Program-made: the position numbers and the translations under genes | The notes under the pieces: generated by a model | What the model saw: only the letters and a program-made list of their open reading frames with translations | Databases searched by the model: none | What the model was told of the DNA's origin: nothing | In this document: piece by piece, positions 34,583 to 43,722 of the stretch | Layout: every line of letters starts with the position of its first letter | How positions within the stretch are numbered: position 1 is the stretch's first letter | DNA from: Kiritimatiellia bacterium | GTDB lineage: Bacteria; Verrucomicrobiota; Kiritimatiellia; RFP12; UBA1067 | Direction of reading: 5' to 3' | Assembly (NCBI GenBank): GCA_017652705.1 | Contig: JAGCAM010000049.1 | Span: 1 to 46,372, forward strand | DNA length: 46,372 nt

Positions 34583-36014
34583 TGGCACGTTCGGGCACGT
34601 TTTCACGGTCGGTTCGTTCACGGCGCTTTCGAGGGTGCTCGGACTGGTGCGCGAGATGATGCAGTCGCGTCTGATCGGCGCCGGCGTCGAGCAGTCGGCG
34701 TTCACCCTCGCCTTCGCGGTTCCCAACATGGCGCGAAAACTTTTCGGCGAAGGGGCGCTCACCGCGGCGTTCGTGCCGGTCTTCAAAGGCGAGCTGGAGC
34801 GAGGCGAAGTCGAGGCGGCGAAAAGACTCGCCCGTTCGGTGATGACGATGGTGCTGCTCATCCTCGGTTCCGCGGCCGGCCTCGCAGTCCTCTCGGTGAG
34901 CGCGTTCCTGAATTTTTCGCCGTGCGAACTTTCGCCGCGGGCCGCGCTCACGCTGAAACTCGTGCGCATTCTGCTGCCGTACATGATTTTCATCTGCGGC
35001 GCGGCGTTCGGAATGGGGGTTTTGAACGCGCTCGGCCGTTTCGTCGAGGGGGCCTTCATGCCGGCGATGCTGAACCTCGTCTGGATTTCGGCTCTGGGGG
35101 CGCTCTGCTTTTTGCCGGGGTTGTCGATTTCGGCGCGCATCACGGCGGTATGCTGGGCGATACTCGCCGGCGGCGCCGCCCAGATGGCCTTCCTTTTCCG
35201 CTGCATGGCCAGACGCGGTTTCCCGCCGAGGTTCGTTTTCAGGGGGTTGCTCGACGGCAAGGCCTGCCTCGTGTGGCGCAACACCATGCTCGCCGCGGTC
35301 GGCGCCGGCGCGGTGCAGATCAACTACATGCTCGACCAGGTGCTCGCGCAGTGCGCCGCCCCGTGGGCGGCCGGTGTGATCGGCTACGCGGAACGTCTGA
35401 TCGACCTGCCGCTCGGCGTGGTGGCGGTCGCGTTCGGAACAGTGCTGCTGCCCACTTTCTCGGGGCATTTCGCCCGCAACGACTACGCCGGAGCCAGGGC
35501 CGAACTCCGCAAGTCGGCGTTCCAGATCACGGCGCTGATGATTCCCGCCTCCGCCGTCACGTACTTCTGCGCGCCGTGGATAGTGTGGCTCATCTACGAG
35601 GGTCACGCGTTCGACGCGGAAGCAACGGTGCGCGTTTCGCGCGCGCTTTCGGTGTACGGACTCGGCCTGTGCTTTTTTTCGCTGCAGAAATGCCTGATAC
35701 CGTTTTTCCAGGCGCGCAACGACATGAAAACGCCGTTGAAAGTTTCGGTACAGACGGTTGCGCTCAACGCGGTGCTTAACGTGCTCGCCGTCGTCACGCT
35801 GCCGCAGGAATGGCGACATGTGGGTCTGGCGGCGTCAACCTCGATATGCGCACTGGCCGGCTGCGGACTGTTCCTTGCCGCCATGCGAAGGATGGAGGAA
35901 AAAACGCCGCCGGCGCGTGCCGCCGTTCCGGCCCCCGGGCCGGAGAACCGGCCGGTTGACGGATGTTTGCGGCGGTGCAGGTTTGATGTGACTGCCAGTC
36001 ATGAAACGGATTGA
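34569..36014 (+). CDS. murJ: Lipid II flippase MurJ (MviN)
   Basis: Moves lipid II across the inner membrane for peptidoglycan synthesis. 481 aa with about 14 transmembrane helices. Family motifs: SRVLGLVREMMQSRLIGAG (about 19-37), FAVPNMARKLFGEGALTAAFVP (about 49-70; contains the RxxxGEGA motif), and a central YAERLIDLPLGVVAVAFGT. The ATG at 34569 matches where the family starts (SLNGTFGHVFTVGSFTALSR). It closes the envelope cluster that begins at mreB. Confidence 0.94.
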   Translation: MKSLNGTFGHVFTVGSFTALSRVLGLVREMMQSRLIGAGVEQSAFTLAFAVPNMARKLFGEGALTAAFVPVFKGELERGEVEAAKRLARSVMTMVLLILGSAAGLAVLSVSAFLNFSPCELSPRAALTLKLVRILLPYMIFICGAAFGMGVLNALGRFVEGAFMPAMLNLVWISALGALCFLPGLSISARITAVCWAILAGGAAQMAFLFRCMARRGFPPRFVFRGLLDGKACLVWRNTMLAAVGAGAVQINYMLDQVLAQCAAPWAAGVIGYAERLIDLPLGVVAVAFGTVLLPTFSGHFARNDYAGARAELRKSAFQITALMIPASAVTYFCAPWIVWLIYEGHAFDAEATVRVSRALSVYGLGLCFFSLQKCLIPFFQARNDMKTPLKVSVQTVALNAVLNVLAVVTLPQEWRHVGLAASTSICALAGCGLFLAAMRRMEEKTPPARAAVPAPGPENRPVDGCLRRCRFDVTASHETD

Positions 36015-36044
36015 ATCAACAACGGTTAAATGAAGGGACTGAAA

Positions 36045-39000
36045 ATGGTACGCCAAGCAGAAATCACTCTTATGTGCCTCGTCGCGGCGGGGCTCTCCGT
36101 GCGCGCGGACGGTCTGAAGGAACTTTCGTTCATAACGGCCATGCCGGCCGACAAACCGCCGGTCATCGACGGTTCTATGGACGACGCCTGCTGGGCGAAG
36201 GGAACGCCCAACCGAACGTACTACAAGCTCGACACGGTCAATCCGCCGCGGGTGAAACTGCGCACCGAATGCACGGTGATGTATGACGCGAAGGGAATCT
36301 ACGTCGGGTTGCGCAACTGGGAGGAGGACGTCTCGAAGCTGAGGAAGGACCATCTCAAGGACTGGGATCCGAATATCTGGCGAGACGACGGCGGCGAGGT
36401 CTACTTCGATCCGGACGCATCGGGCGTCGGTTTCTACAAGTTCGACCTGAGCTGCACCGGCAGGCACTACACGCTCTGGCGGATGGACGCGGCGAACATC
36501 CACACGGACTGGCGCGCGGAGGGCTGCGTCTCGGCGGCGAAGATCTTCGATGACCGATTCGAGATCGAGCTGTTCGTGCCGTGGGGCGACTTCCACGGGC
36601 GTCCCGCGCCGACGCCGGGGACGATGTGGACCTTCAACCACAACCGCTACCAGTGGCACAAGTGGATTCTCTGCTGCTCGTCGCCGTGCGCGGGCTACAC
36701 CACGCCGCAGAACTTCGGCTTCCTCTACTTCTCCGACGGCCGCGCACCGGAGGAGAAGGAGATTCTCGCGATGCTCGAAAAGCGCTTAGAGACCGAGTGG
36801 GGCATCGAGATCGGCGGACAGACCTGGCTCCACGACGCGGAAGGGACGCGTCCGATCGACGGCACGATCGCGGAGCTCGCCAAGCGCAAGGCGGAGGAGC
36901 TCAAGGCCGCCGAGGCGCTGGCCATCACCAACTTCTACATCTGCTGCCACGGCGACGGGTTCGTGCCGAAGATGGACTTGCCGCTCGCCGGGCAGTACGA
37001 CTTCAATCCGCCGAAGGAGTACAACGGCTACAACGGCTGGTACCGGCACAACCCGAACTTTGCGAAGTACCTCACTCCGCACCTCGACTGGGGCGATTCC
37101 GCCGCGGGGGACCCGACGAAAGTGCTCTTCATCTGCAGCTACGGCAACCTGCGCGACATGATGGAGATCCAGTACCGATTTCCGATCGAGGGGATGTTCT
37201 TCCCGGGGAACTTCGGAGCGAGCGGCATCTGGGAGGACTGCATCTCGGGCGGCACGCACATCGACAAGGAGCGCCAGTTCCAGTCGCTGCTCGCGCGCGC
37301 CCCCGACGTCGCGGTGATCGACGGGTTCACCATCGACAATGAGATCCCGAAGCGCTACCGCACGGAGCTCTTCCGCCGCGTGCGCGACGAGGGGATGGGG
37401 CTTCTGATCATCCAGGGCGGCTGGCGGCTTTGGAACTACTGCAAGGTCAAGGCGCCCGACGGGAAGGTGGTCTTCAACGGACGGCGCCTTACGTACAAGC
37501 GGATCGGGCGCGGCGTCGTCATTAGCGACGACTTCGGCCTGCCGCGCAAGATCTCGCCCTCGTGGTGGGCGGAGTACGAGACGCGGGCGGCGGAGCTCTT
37601 CCGGATGATCCAGAGCGTGCGCGCCGAGAAAGCGCCGATTGCGCTTCGGGCGGCGTTCGACGTCATCGGGCGTCCCGTCTACGGCGCGGGTACGAACTTC
37701 ATCGCGGTCGCGGCGATGGTCCGGGACGGCGGGGCGCTTTTCGGGTCCGACACTGCGACGTGGCGCGTAAGGGACGCCGGCAACGCGATCGTCCGCTCGG
37801 GCGAGGTGAAGCTGGCGGGCGGAACCGACACGGGCGTTCTCGTTCCGCTCGAGGGGCTGCCCGACGGCGAGTACTTCTGCGACGTGATCGCGAAGCGCCG
37901 CGGCGGGGTGGCGGACGCGCTCTCGTTCCCGTTCGCGCGGGAGGCGGTCGTGGGACGGTTTGCGGTCGATCCGTCGCGCACCGTCGCGCAGGAGAACGCG
38001 CCGCACGTGCCGCTCCGCTTCACCTACTCGAAGGGCGCGCCGAAGGGCAGCGTGATCCGATACGAGCTCCGCGACCTTCCCTACGGGCAGGTGCGCTTCC
38101 GCGGCGAGGTTCCGGCGACGGGCCGTGACCGGCTCGTCAACATCGCGGCGGCGCAGCCGTTCCCGACGCTCGCGGCGATGGTCTGCGCGGAGATCGCGGA
38201 TGCGGCCTCGAACGTGATCGCGCGGACGCGCGCGCACTACTACTTCCCGAACCACCGCTTCGACGACTACACGCTGATCTCGTGGGACAGCCTCAACTGC
38301 GCGGGCAACCTGGCGCCGATTCTCGCGCCGCAGGTCGTCGACGAGTTCGGCTACACGTCGAACCTCGGCGAGGGCGGCGACACGAGCGCGCTCTTCAACG
38401 CGCGGAGCGTCCCCTGCGTCGCGGCGATCACGCTGATGCCGGCGAAGAACGGCGGTGCTAACTTCCGGACGCTGCGCGGCTTCATCACGCCGTGGTCGGG
38501 TCCGCTCGCCGACCGCGTGAACAGGCTCGGCGGCGAGGTGAACCCGTACGACCCCGAGGTGCAGGCGATCGTCGACGAGGCGATGAAGGCGCACGTCACC
38601 AACACCGTGAAGTACGGCGTGTGCGTGTGGAACCTCGGGGACGAGAACGGCTATTCGACGGACGCGGGGCACGGTCCGAAGGACCGCGAGCCGTTCGCGA
38701 AGTTCCTGCGGGCGAAGTACGGCACGATCGCCGCGTTCAACGCAAAGCACGGCACGAACGCGGTCGATTTCGCCACGGCGCACCACAAGAGCACGCAGCA
38801 GGCGCTGGCCGACCGCGACTGGGTAAGCTGGTTCGACCACGTGCAGTACGTCGAGAAGATGTATTCCGACATCAACCAGATGCTTTCGAAATCGATCAAA
38901 AGGTACGATCCGAAAGCGCGCGTCGGCGCGGAGGGGTCGGCGGGGGCGGACATCGAGCAGACGATCGAGAAGCTCGAGTACTGGGGTCCGTACCGCAACG

Positions 39001-40205
39001 TCGTGACGGACGAGCTGATTCGCGATGTCGCGCCGGACCGCGTCCGCGGCATCTGGTGGGGCGGTTACTTCACCAGTCTCCGCGACGGCTTTCCGGTGCA
39101 GCAGTGGGAGTTCGTCCTCACCGGCACGCTTAACGCAGACCAGTGGTTCTGCATCAGTCCCGGCTCCTCGCAGGGGGCGTTCGGCCCCGATTTCTGTTTC
39201 GCGCCGTACGTGGAGCGGATGTTGCCGTATCTGAAAGAGATCCGCCGCGGACAGGCGCAGCTGCTGTTGCATACGCCTTTCCGCCGGGACGGTTTCGCCA
39301 TCTGGTATTCGCACGCCTCGAACGCCGCGGCGAAACTGGTCGACGAGTTCACGGCGCCGGATGCGGGGCAGAACGCGCTCATCCGATTCTGTTACCGCAC
39401 CGGCTACGGGGTAAACTTCGTCACCAAACGGCATTTGAAACGGCTCGACGGTCTCAAGGTGGTTTTTCTGCCGGGCGCGTGCGCCCTGTCGGACGCCGAG
39501 GTTGCCGCGCTCGCGGCGTTCGTGAAAAAGGGCGGGCTGATTGCCGCCGATTCCGAACCGGGGGTGATGGACGATTTTCTCTTCCGTCGCCCGTCGCCGC
39601 CGCTCAAAGGGCTCTGGACGAAATTCCTGTTCGACGACTCTGACGAGACGCTCCAGGCGATAGTTTCCAAGAGGGGCATCTCCCCCAACCGCGAGTCGAT
39701 CGCCGGTCTGCCGGCCGATCAGACGATCTTCCGCGTGCGAGAGCTTGGCGGGATGCGCGTTTTCGGCTTCAAGACCTCGGCAAAGTCGCTCGGACGCAGT
39801 GTGACGATCAACCTTGGCGGCGAGACGTGGGTTTACGAGGTTGGCAAGGGTCCGCTCGGCCGTATGGCTAAAGTTGAAATACAGTCGCTGGAGGTGCCGT
39901 TCAGGTTGTTCTCGGCGTTCAGCGACGAACAGCCGGCTCCGCCGGTAGTATTCGACCGGACCGAAATCGCCGCCGGCGGATTCGTCGAACTCAAGACCGA
40001 CAATCTGCGCCGCGAGTCGGTCTACCGGCTGGAAATCTCCGCGCCCGGCGGCGGAAAAATCGCCAACCGCGAAAAGGTGTTCGCCGCGGACGGCCAGCCG
40101 CTTAGATTCCAGTTCCCGTTCAGCGATGCGGCGGGCGTTTACACGGTTTCGCTGATGGATGTCGCGACCGGCATCGTCGGGCAAACCTGCATATCGGTCA
40201 AGTAG
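36045..40205 (+). CDS. Giant secreted multidomain protein with GH42-like domain
   Basis: 1386 aa. A signal peptide (VRQAEITLMCLVAAGLSVRA) is followed by a CBM9/DOMON-type carbohydrate-binding domain (about 30-230, beginning PPVIDGSMDDACWAKG). A ThuA/amidotransferase-like alpha/beta region follows (about 320-490, VLFICSYGNL ... DVAVIDGF ... GLLIIQGGW), then a domain related to GH42 beta-galactosidases. There Glu867 in WNLGDENGY is the likely acid/base, and Glu990 in VVTDEL a candidate nucleophile. A GATase-like domain follows (LDGLKVVFLPGACALSDAEV). The substrate is unknown. The start at 36045 is used because AAGGGA lies 6 nt before it; ATG 36030 is in frame without a ribosome site. Codon use shifts inside the gene. 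Confidence 0.78.
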   Translation: MVRQAEITLMCLVAAGLSVRADGLKELSFITAMPADKPPVIDGSMDDACWAKGTPNRTYYKLDTVNPPRVKLRTECTVMYDAKGIYVGLRNWEEDVSKLRKDHLKDWDPNIWRDDGGEVYFDPDASGVGFYKFDLSCTGRHYTLWRMDAANIHTDWRAEGCVSAAKIFDDRFEIELFVPWGDFHGRPAPTPGTMWTFNHNRYQWHKWILCCSSPCAGYTTPQNFGFLYFSDGRAPEEKEILAMLEKRLETEWGIEIGGQTWLHDAEGTRPIDGTIAELAKRKAEELKAAEALAITNFYICCHGDGFVPKMDLPLAGQYDFNPPKEYNGYNGWYRHNPNFAKYLTPHLDWGDSAAGDPTKVLFICSYGNLRDMMEIQYRFPIEGMFFPGNFGASGIWEDCISGGTHIDKERQFQSLLARAPDVAVIDGFTIDNEIPKRYRTELFRRVRDEGMGLLIIQGGWRLWNYCKVKAPDGKVVFNGRRLTYKRIGRGVVISDDFGLPRKISPSWWAEYETRAAELFRMIQSVRAEKAPIALRAAFDVIGRPVYGAGTNFIAVAAMVRDGGALFGSDTATWRVRDAGNAIVRSGEVKLAGGTDTGVLVPLEGLPDGEYFCDVIAKRRGGVADALSFPFAREAVVGRFAVDPSRTVAQENAPHVPLRFTYSKGAPKGSVIRYELRDLPYGQVRFRGEVPATGRDRLVNIAAAQPFPTLAAMVCAEIADAASNVIARTRAHYYFPNHRFDDYTLISWDSLNCAGNLAPILAPQVVDEFGYTSNLGEGGDTSALFNARSVPCVAAITLMPAKNGGANFRTLRGFITPWSGPLADRVNRLGGEVNPYDPEVQAIVDEAMKAHVTNTVKYGVCVWNLGDENGYSTDAGHGPKDREPFAKFLRAKYGTIAAFNAKHGTNAVDFATAHHKSTQQALADRDWVSWFDHVQYVEKMYSDINQMLSKSIKRYDPKARVGAEGSAGADIEQTIEKLEYWGPYRNVVTDELIRDVAPDRVRGIWWGGYFTSLRDGFPVQQWEFVLTGTLNADQWFCISPGSSQGAFGPDFCFAPYVERMLPYLKEIRRGQAQLLLHTPFRRDGFAIWYSHASNAAAKLVDEFTAPDAGQNALIRFCYRTGYGVNFVTKRHLKRLDGLKVVFLPGACALSDAEVAALAAFVKKGGLIAADSEPGVMDDFLFRRPSPPLKGLWTKFLFDDSDETLQAIVSKRGISPNRESIAGLPADQTIFRVRELGGMRVFGFKTSAKSLGRSVTINLGGETWVYEVGKGPLGRMAKVEIQSLEVPFRLFSAFSDEQPAPPVVFDRTEIAAGGFVELKTDNLRRESVYRLEISAPGGGKIANREKVFAADGQPLRFQFPFSDAAGVYTVSLMDVATGIVGQTCISVK

Positions 40206-40271
40206 GCTCTCAGCGGAGATAAATCGCGCACCTGGCCGGCGCGGCGCCCTATTCCTCTAATCGGCGGAATA

Positions 40272-40280
40272 TGGTATAAT
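40272..40280 (+). promoter_or_regulatory. Extended -10 promoter of the tig-clpP-clpX unit
   Basis: TGgTATAAT, TG at 40272-40273 and a perfect -10 at 40275-40280. No -35 stands out. Transcript start near 40287 leaves about 30 nt of leader with CAGGAG 12 nt before the tig ATG. The 111-base gap before tig shows nothing else besides a GC-rich stretch at 40233-40250. Confidence 0.65.
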
Positions 40281-40316
40281 TCATAAAAATACGGATATCA
40301 GGAGAACCTGTGCAAA

Positions 40317-41501
40317 ATGAAGACCAAAAGCAAGAGTCTTGAGAACTGTGAAGTCAAACTCGATGTCGAGCTCGACGCTGAAGAAATGCGCGGTATCGTG
40401 AAAGACGTCGAAAAAGTTTTTCTCCGCGAGGCGGTGGTGCCGGGGTTCCGCAAGGGCAAAGCGCCGATCGACCTCGTCCGCCGCGATTTCTCCGACGGCA
40501 TCAAGAAGGAAGTCGTCCGTCAGATGTTCCAGAAGAACTACGCCGCCGCCGTAAAGGCGGAGAATCTCGACGAAATCGCGGTGTCGGAGGTGGGGGACGT
40601 GAAGTACGACGACAACGGCGGCTCGTTCACCGCGGTAGTCGAAGTTAAGCCCAATTTCAAAATACCGACCTACAAAGGGCTGAAAATCGAATTCAAAGAC
40701 GCCAAAGTTCCGGAATCCGAGGTGACCGAACAGGTGGAGCGTCTGCGCGCCGGCTACGCGAAATACGAAGACGCCAAGCCCGGGGACGCGGCGGCGGAGT
40801 ACGACTTCGCGCAGATCGACTTCGAAGGGGAAGTGAACGGCAAGAAGATTCTCGAAATCAATCCTGAAGCGAAACTCTTCGGCAAAGGCGATGGATTCTG
40901 GCTGCGGATGGAAGACGGCTTTTTCATCCCCGAGATAATCGCCGCCGTTAAGGGCATGAAAGCGGGGGAAACCAGGGCCGGGATAAAGGTGAAGCTGGAC
41001 GGCGAGGGCGTACCGGAAGGGTTGAAAGGTGAAACGGCGGAGTACACCGTCACGCTCAAGTTCATCCGGCACCGCATTCTGCCTTCCGACGACGAATTCG
41101 CCGAAAAGGCGAAGGAGGAGTCGTACGGGAAACTGGTGTCGAAGATACGCGAGACGATGGAGAAGAGCGCGGTCGCCCGGGAGTCGCAGCGCCGGGAGAA
41201 CGAGGCGGTGGATCTGCTGATGAAAAAAGTCGATTTCGCCGTCCCCCCGAGCATGGTGCACCGCGTGATGGACGGAATTCTGCAGGACTTCGCGCAGAGG
41301 GCGCAGTATTCGGGGCTTGACGCCTCGTACTTCGACAAAAACCGCGAGCAGATCCTCAAGGACGCCGAGGCGCAGGCGGTGCGGCAGGTGCGGCTGTGGT
41401 ACGTGCTTGACGAAATCGCCAAGGCCGAAAAAATCGAGGCCGGCGAAAAAGAGCGCGGCAGGAAGGTGATCGAGTTCATACTGGCGAACGCCAAGAAGTG
41501 A
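40317..41501 (+). CDS. tig: Trigger factor
   Basis: Ribosome-bound chaperone and prolyl isomerase for nascent chains. 394 aa (E. coli: 432). The ribosome-binding signature PGFRKGKAP is at 42-50. The FKBP-like domain lies at about 150-235, and the C-terminal helical arms from about 240 (ending [25 protein letters not shown]-like charged helix). tig-clpP-clpX is the standard order. The stop overlaps the possible GTG upstream start of clpP. Confidence 0.94.
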   Translation: MKTKSKSLENCEVKLDVELDAEEMRGIVKDVEKVFLREAVVPGFRKGKAPIDLVRRDFSDGIKKEVVRQMFQKNYAAAVKAENLDEIAVSEVGDVKYDDNGGSFTAVVEVKPNFKIPTYKGLKIEFKDAKVPESEVTEQVERLRAGYAKYEDAKPGDAAAEYDFAQIDFEGEVNGKKILEINPEAKLFGKGDGFWLRMEDGFFIPEIIAAVKGMKAGETRAGIKVKLDGEGVPEGLKGETAEYTVTLKFIRHRILPSDDEFAEKAKEESYGKLVSKIRETMEKSAVARESQRRENEAVDLLMKKVDFAVPPSMVHRVMDGILQDFAQRAQYSGLDASYFDKNREQILKDAEAQAVRQVRLWYVLDEIAKAEKIEAGEKERGRKVIEFILANAKK

Positions 41502-41518
41502 AGCGGGAGGATTTGGCG

Positions 41519-42103
41519 ATGAAAGGATACATGATACCTTACGTGGTCGAGCAGACCGGCAAAGGCGAGCGCACCTACGACATCTATTCGCGGCTGCTGC
41601 TGGACCGCATAGTTTTCATTTCCGGCGAGGTGAACGACGAAATGGCCAACGCCGTGTGCGCGCAGCTGCTTTTTCTCCAGTCGCAGGACGCCAAGAAGGA
41701 AATATCGGTCTATGTGAATTCCCCCGGCGGCGCCGTCACGGCGGGGCTGGCGATTTACGACACGATGCAGTTTGTCAAATGCCCGGTGGCGACGTACTGC
41801 ATAGGTCAGGCGGCGTCGATGGGCGCGGTGCTGCTGACCGCGGGCGCTAAAGGCCGCCGCTTCGCACTGCCAAATTCCCGCATCATGATCCACCAGCCGT
41901 GGGGCGGCGCGGAAGGCAAGGCGTCCGACATAGAAATCACGGCCCGCGAAATACTGCGGTTGAAAGAACGCCTGAACGAAATTCTCGCGAAACACTCCGG
42001 CAGGAAGTTCGAGGATGTCGAGAAAGACACCGACCGCGACCATTTCATGTCGGCCGCCGAGGCGAAGGAGTGGGGCCTTATCGACGAAGTTCTGGAGCGG
42101 TGA
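41519..42103 (+). CDS. clpP: ATP-dependent Clp protease proteolytic subunit
   Basis: Serine protease that forms the tetradecameric barrel working with ClpX. 194 aa, the family length. Catalytic Ser100 in GQAASMGA, His125 in MIHQP, Asp174 in DTDRDHF. The ATG at 41519 with GGGAGG 9 nt before it is preferred over an in-frame GTG at 41498 that would add seven residues. clpX starts 7 bases after the stop. Confidence 0.96.
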   Translation: MKGYMIPYVVEQTGKGERTYDIYSRLLLDRIVFISGEVNDEMANAVCAQLLFLQSQDAKKEISVYVNSPGGAVTAGLAIYDTMQFVKCPVATYCIGQAASMGAVLLTAGAKGRRFALPNSRIMIHQPWGGAEGKASDIEITAREILRLKERLNEILAKHSGRKFEDVEKDTDRDHFMSAAEAKEWGLIDEVLER

Positions 42104-42110
42104 ACGGTCA

Positions 42111-43358
42111 GTGAAAAGGAACAGGGAAGAGATCTACTGCTCGTTTTGCGGACGGGGTTCCGACGAAGTAACGGTCATACCAGGCGTCGACGGAAACATC
42201 TGCGTCGACTGCGTGAAGCACGCGAACGCCATGGTGAGCCGCCACGAAAGCCAGGCGAACGACGCGCCGCCGCTGCCGCCCACGCCGCCGCCCAGAAAGA
42301 TCAAGGAGTTTCTCGACCAGTTCGTAATCGGCCATGAAGAGACCAAGAAAGTGCTCTCGGTGGCGGTGCACAACCACTATCGCCGGCTGGAGGCGTCGGC
42401 GAAGGCTGCTGTGGGCGACTCCTCCGCCGCGGACGGATTCGCCGACGTCGAAATAGAAAAGTCGAATATTCTGCTCATCGGCCCGACCGGCACCGGCAAG
42501 ACGTTGCTTGCGAAGACGCTCGCGAAGATCATCGGGGTGCCTTTCGCCATCGGCGACGCGACGGTGCTCACTCAGGCCGGCTACGTCGGCGAAGACGTGG
42601 AGAACCTCGTGAGGTATCTGCTGCAGAACGCCGACGGCAACGTCGAACTCGCCAAGCGCGGCATAATCTACGTGGACGAAATCGACAAACTCGCCTCAAA
42701 GACCGACAACGTTTCGATTACGCGCGACGTCGGCGGCGAGGGCGTGCAGCAGACTCTGCTCAAACTCATCGAAGGCACGGTCTGCAGAGTTCCGCCCAAA
42801 GGCGGGCGCAAACACCCCGACCAGGAGTACATCGAAGTTGACACGACCAACATACTTTTCATCTGCGGCGGGGCGTTCGTGGGGCTGGACAAAATCGTCG
42901 CGGAGCGCAAGGGCCGCAACGTGATCGGGTTCGGCGCCGGGGACGGCGACGGAGACTCCGCGGCGCCGGCGGCGGGCAACGAGATAAATCCCCAAGACGT
43001 GCGGCCGGAAGATCTCGTGAAATTCGGGCTCATTCCCGAGTTCACGGGGCGGCTGCCGGTCATAACGTCGCTGAGGGATCTTTCCGAAGACGATCTCGTG
43101 AGGATTCTCACGGAACCGAAGAATTCGCTGGTCAAACAGTACCAGAAGCTGCTGGCGATGGACGGTGTCACGCTCGAATTCGAGCCCGCTGCGCTCAAGA
43201 ATCTGGCGAAGATGGCGCTCGCGCGCAAGACCGGCGCCCGCGGACTGCGGGCGGAAATGGAACGGCTGATGACCGACGTTATGTATGAAGCGCCAGGCAA
43301 TTCCCGCATGAAAAAGGTGGTTGTAACCCCCAAGATGATAAAGGAGAGGCTCGGGTGA
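42111..43358 (+). CDS. clpX: ATP-dependent Clp protease ATP-binding subunit ClpX
   Basis: AAA+ unfoldase that feeds substrates to ClpP. 415 aa: the N-terminal zinc-binding domain has Cys10, Cys13, Cys31 and Cys34; then [12 protein letters not shown] (Walker A), the pore loop GYVGED, Walker B IIYVDEID, the [15 protein letters not shown] segment, and the sensor-2 [10 protein letters not shown] region. The GTG start at 42111 puts the zinc finger at the right distance; there is GGAG about 13 nt upstream. A frame-sharing region further upstream is inside clpP and not part of the protein. Confidence 0.96.
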   Translation: MKRNREEIYCSFCGRGSDEVTVIPGVDGNICVDCVKHANAMVSRHESQANDAPPLPPTPPPRKIKEFLDQFVIGHEETKKVLSVAVHNHYRRLEASAKAAVGDSSAADGFADVEIEKSNILLIGPTGTGKTLLAKTLAKIIGVPFAIGDATVLTQAGYVGEDVENLVRYLLQNADGNVELAKRGIIYVDEIDKLASKTDNVSITRDVGGEGVQQTLLKLIEGTVCRVPPKGGRKHPDQEYIEVDTTNILFICGGAFVGLDKIVAERKGRNVIGFGAGDGDGDSAAPAAGNEINPQDVRPEDLVKFGLIPEFTGRLPVITSLRDLSEDDLVRILTEPKNSLVKQYQKLLAMDGVTLEFEPAALKNLAKMALARKTGARGLRAEMERLMTDVMYEAPGNSRMKKVVVTPKMIKERLG

Positions 43359-43386
43359 CCGCGGCGCGGGGCGCCAGCCTGCTGAC

Positions 43387-43716
43387 ATGCTGCTCAAAAT
43401 ACTTAAAGCAAAACTCCACCGGATACGGGTGACCGCCGCCGATCTCGCGTACGAAGGTTCGCTTACGCTCGACCCCGACGACATGGAGGCGGTCGGCATT
43501 CTGCCGTACGAGAAAATACTCTGCGCCGACGTGGAGAACGGCAACCGGTTCGAGACGTATGCGATCGCCGGCGACCGCGGCAGCGGGGTTTGCTGTCTCA
43601 ACGGAGCCGCCGCCCACCAGGGGCGGGTCGGTGACCGGCTGATAGTCATGGCGTTCGCCTTGATGACCGAAGAAGAGACCCGCGGCTGGTCTCCGCGCGT
43701 GAAACACTTCAACTGA
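43387..43716 (+). CDS. panD: Aspartate 1-decarboxylase
   Basis: Makes beta-alanine for pantothenate and coenzyme A. 109 aa. It is made as a proenzyme that cleaves itself between Gly24 and Ser25 (in YEGSLTL), generating the pyruvoyl group. Also seen are [15 protein letters not shown] (active-site Lys and His), TYAIAG with the proton-donor Tyr, and [12 protein letters not shown]. The C-terminus WSPRVKHFN is characteristic. It follows clpX by 28 bases, an unrelated function in the same unit. Confidence 0.94.
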   Translation: MLLKILKAKLHRIRVTAADLAYEGSLTLDPDDMEAVGILPYEKILCADVENGNRFETYAIAGDRGSGVCCLNGAAAHQGRVGDRLIVMAFALMTEEETRGWSPRVKHFN

Positions 43717-43722
43717 AAATCC

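Noticed and set aside
36786-40184. Long open frame on the - strand (over 1100 codons) opposite the giant gene
   Set aside because: Its translation is Arg/Val/His-rich low-complexity sequence typical of antisense frames in GC-rich genes, with no domain; the + strand has a signal peptide and recognisable domains.
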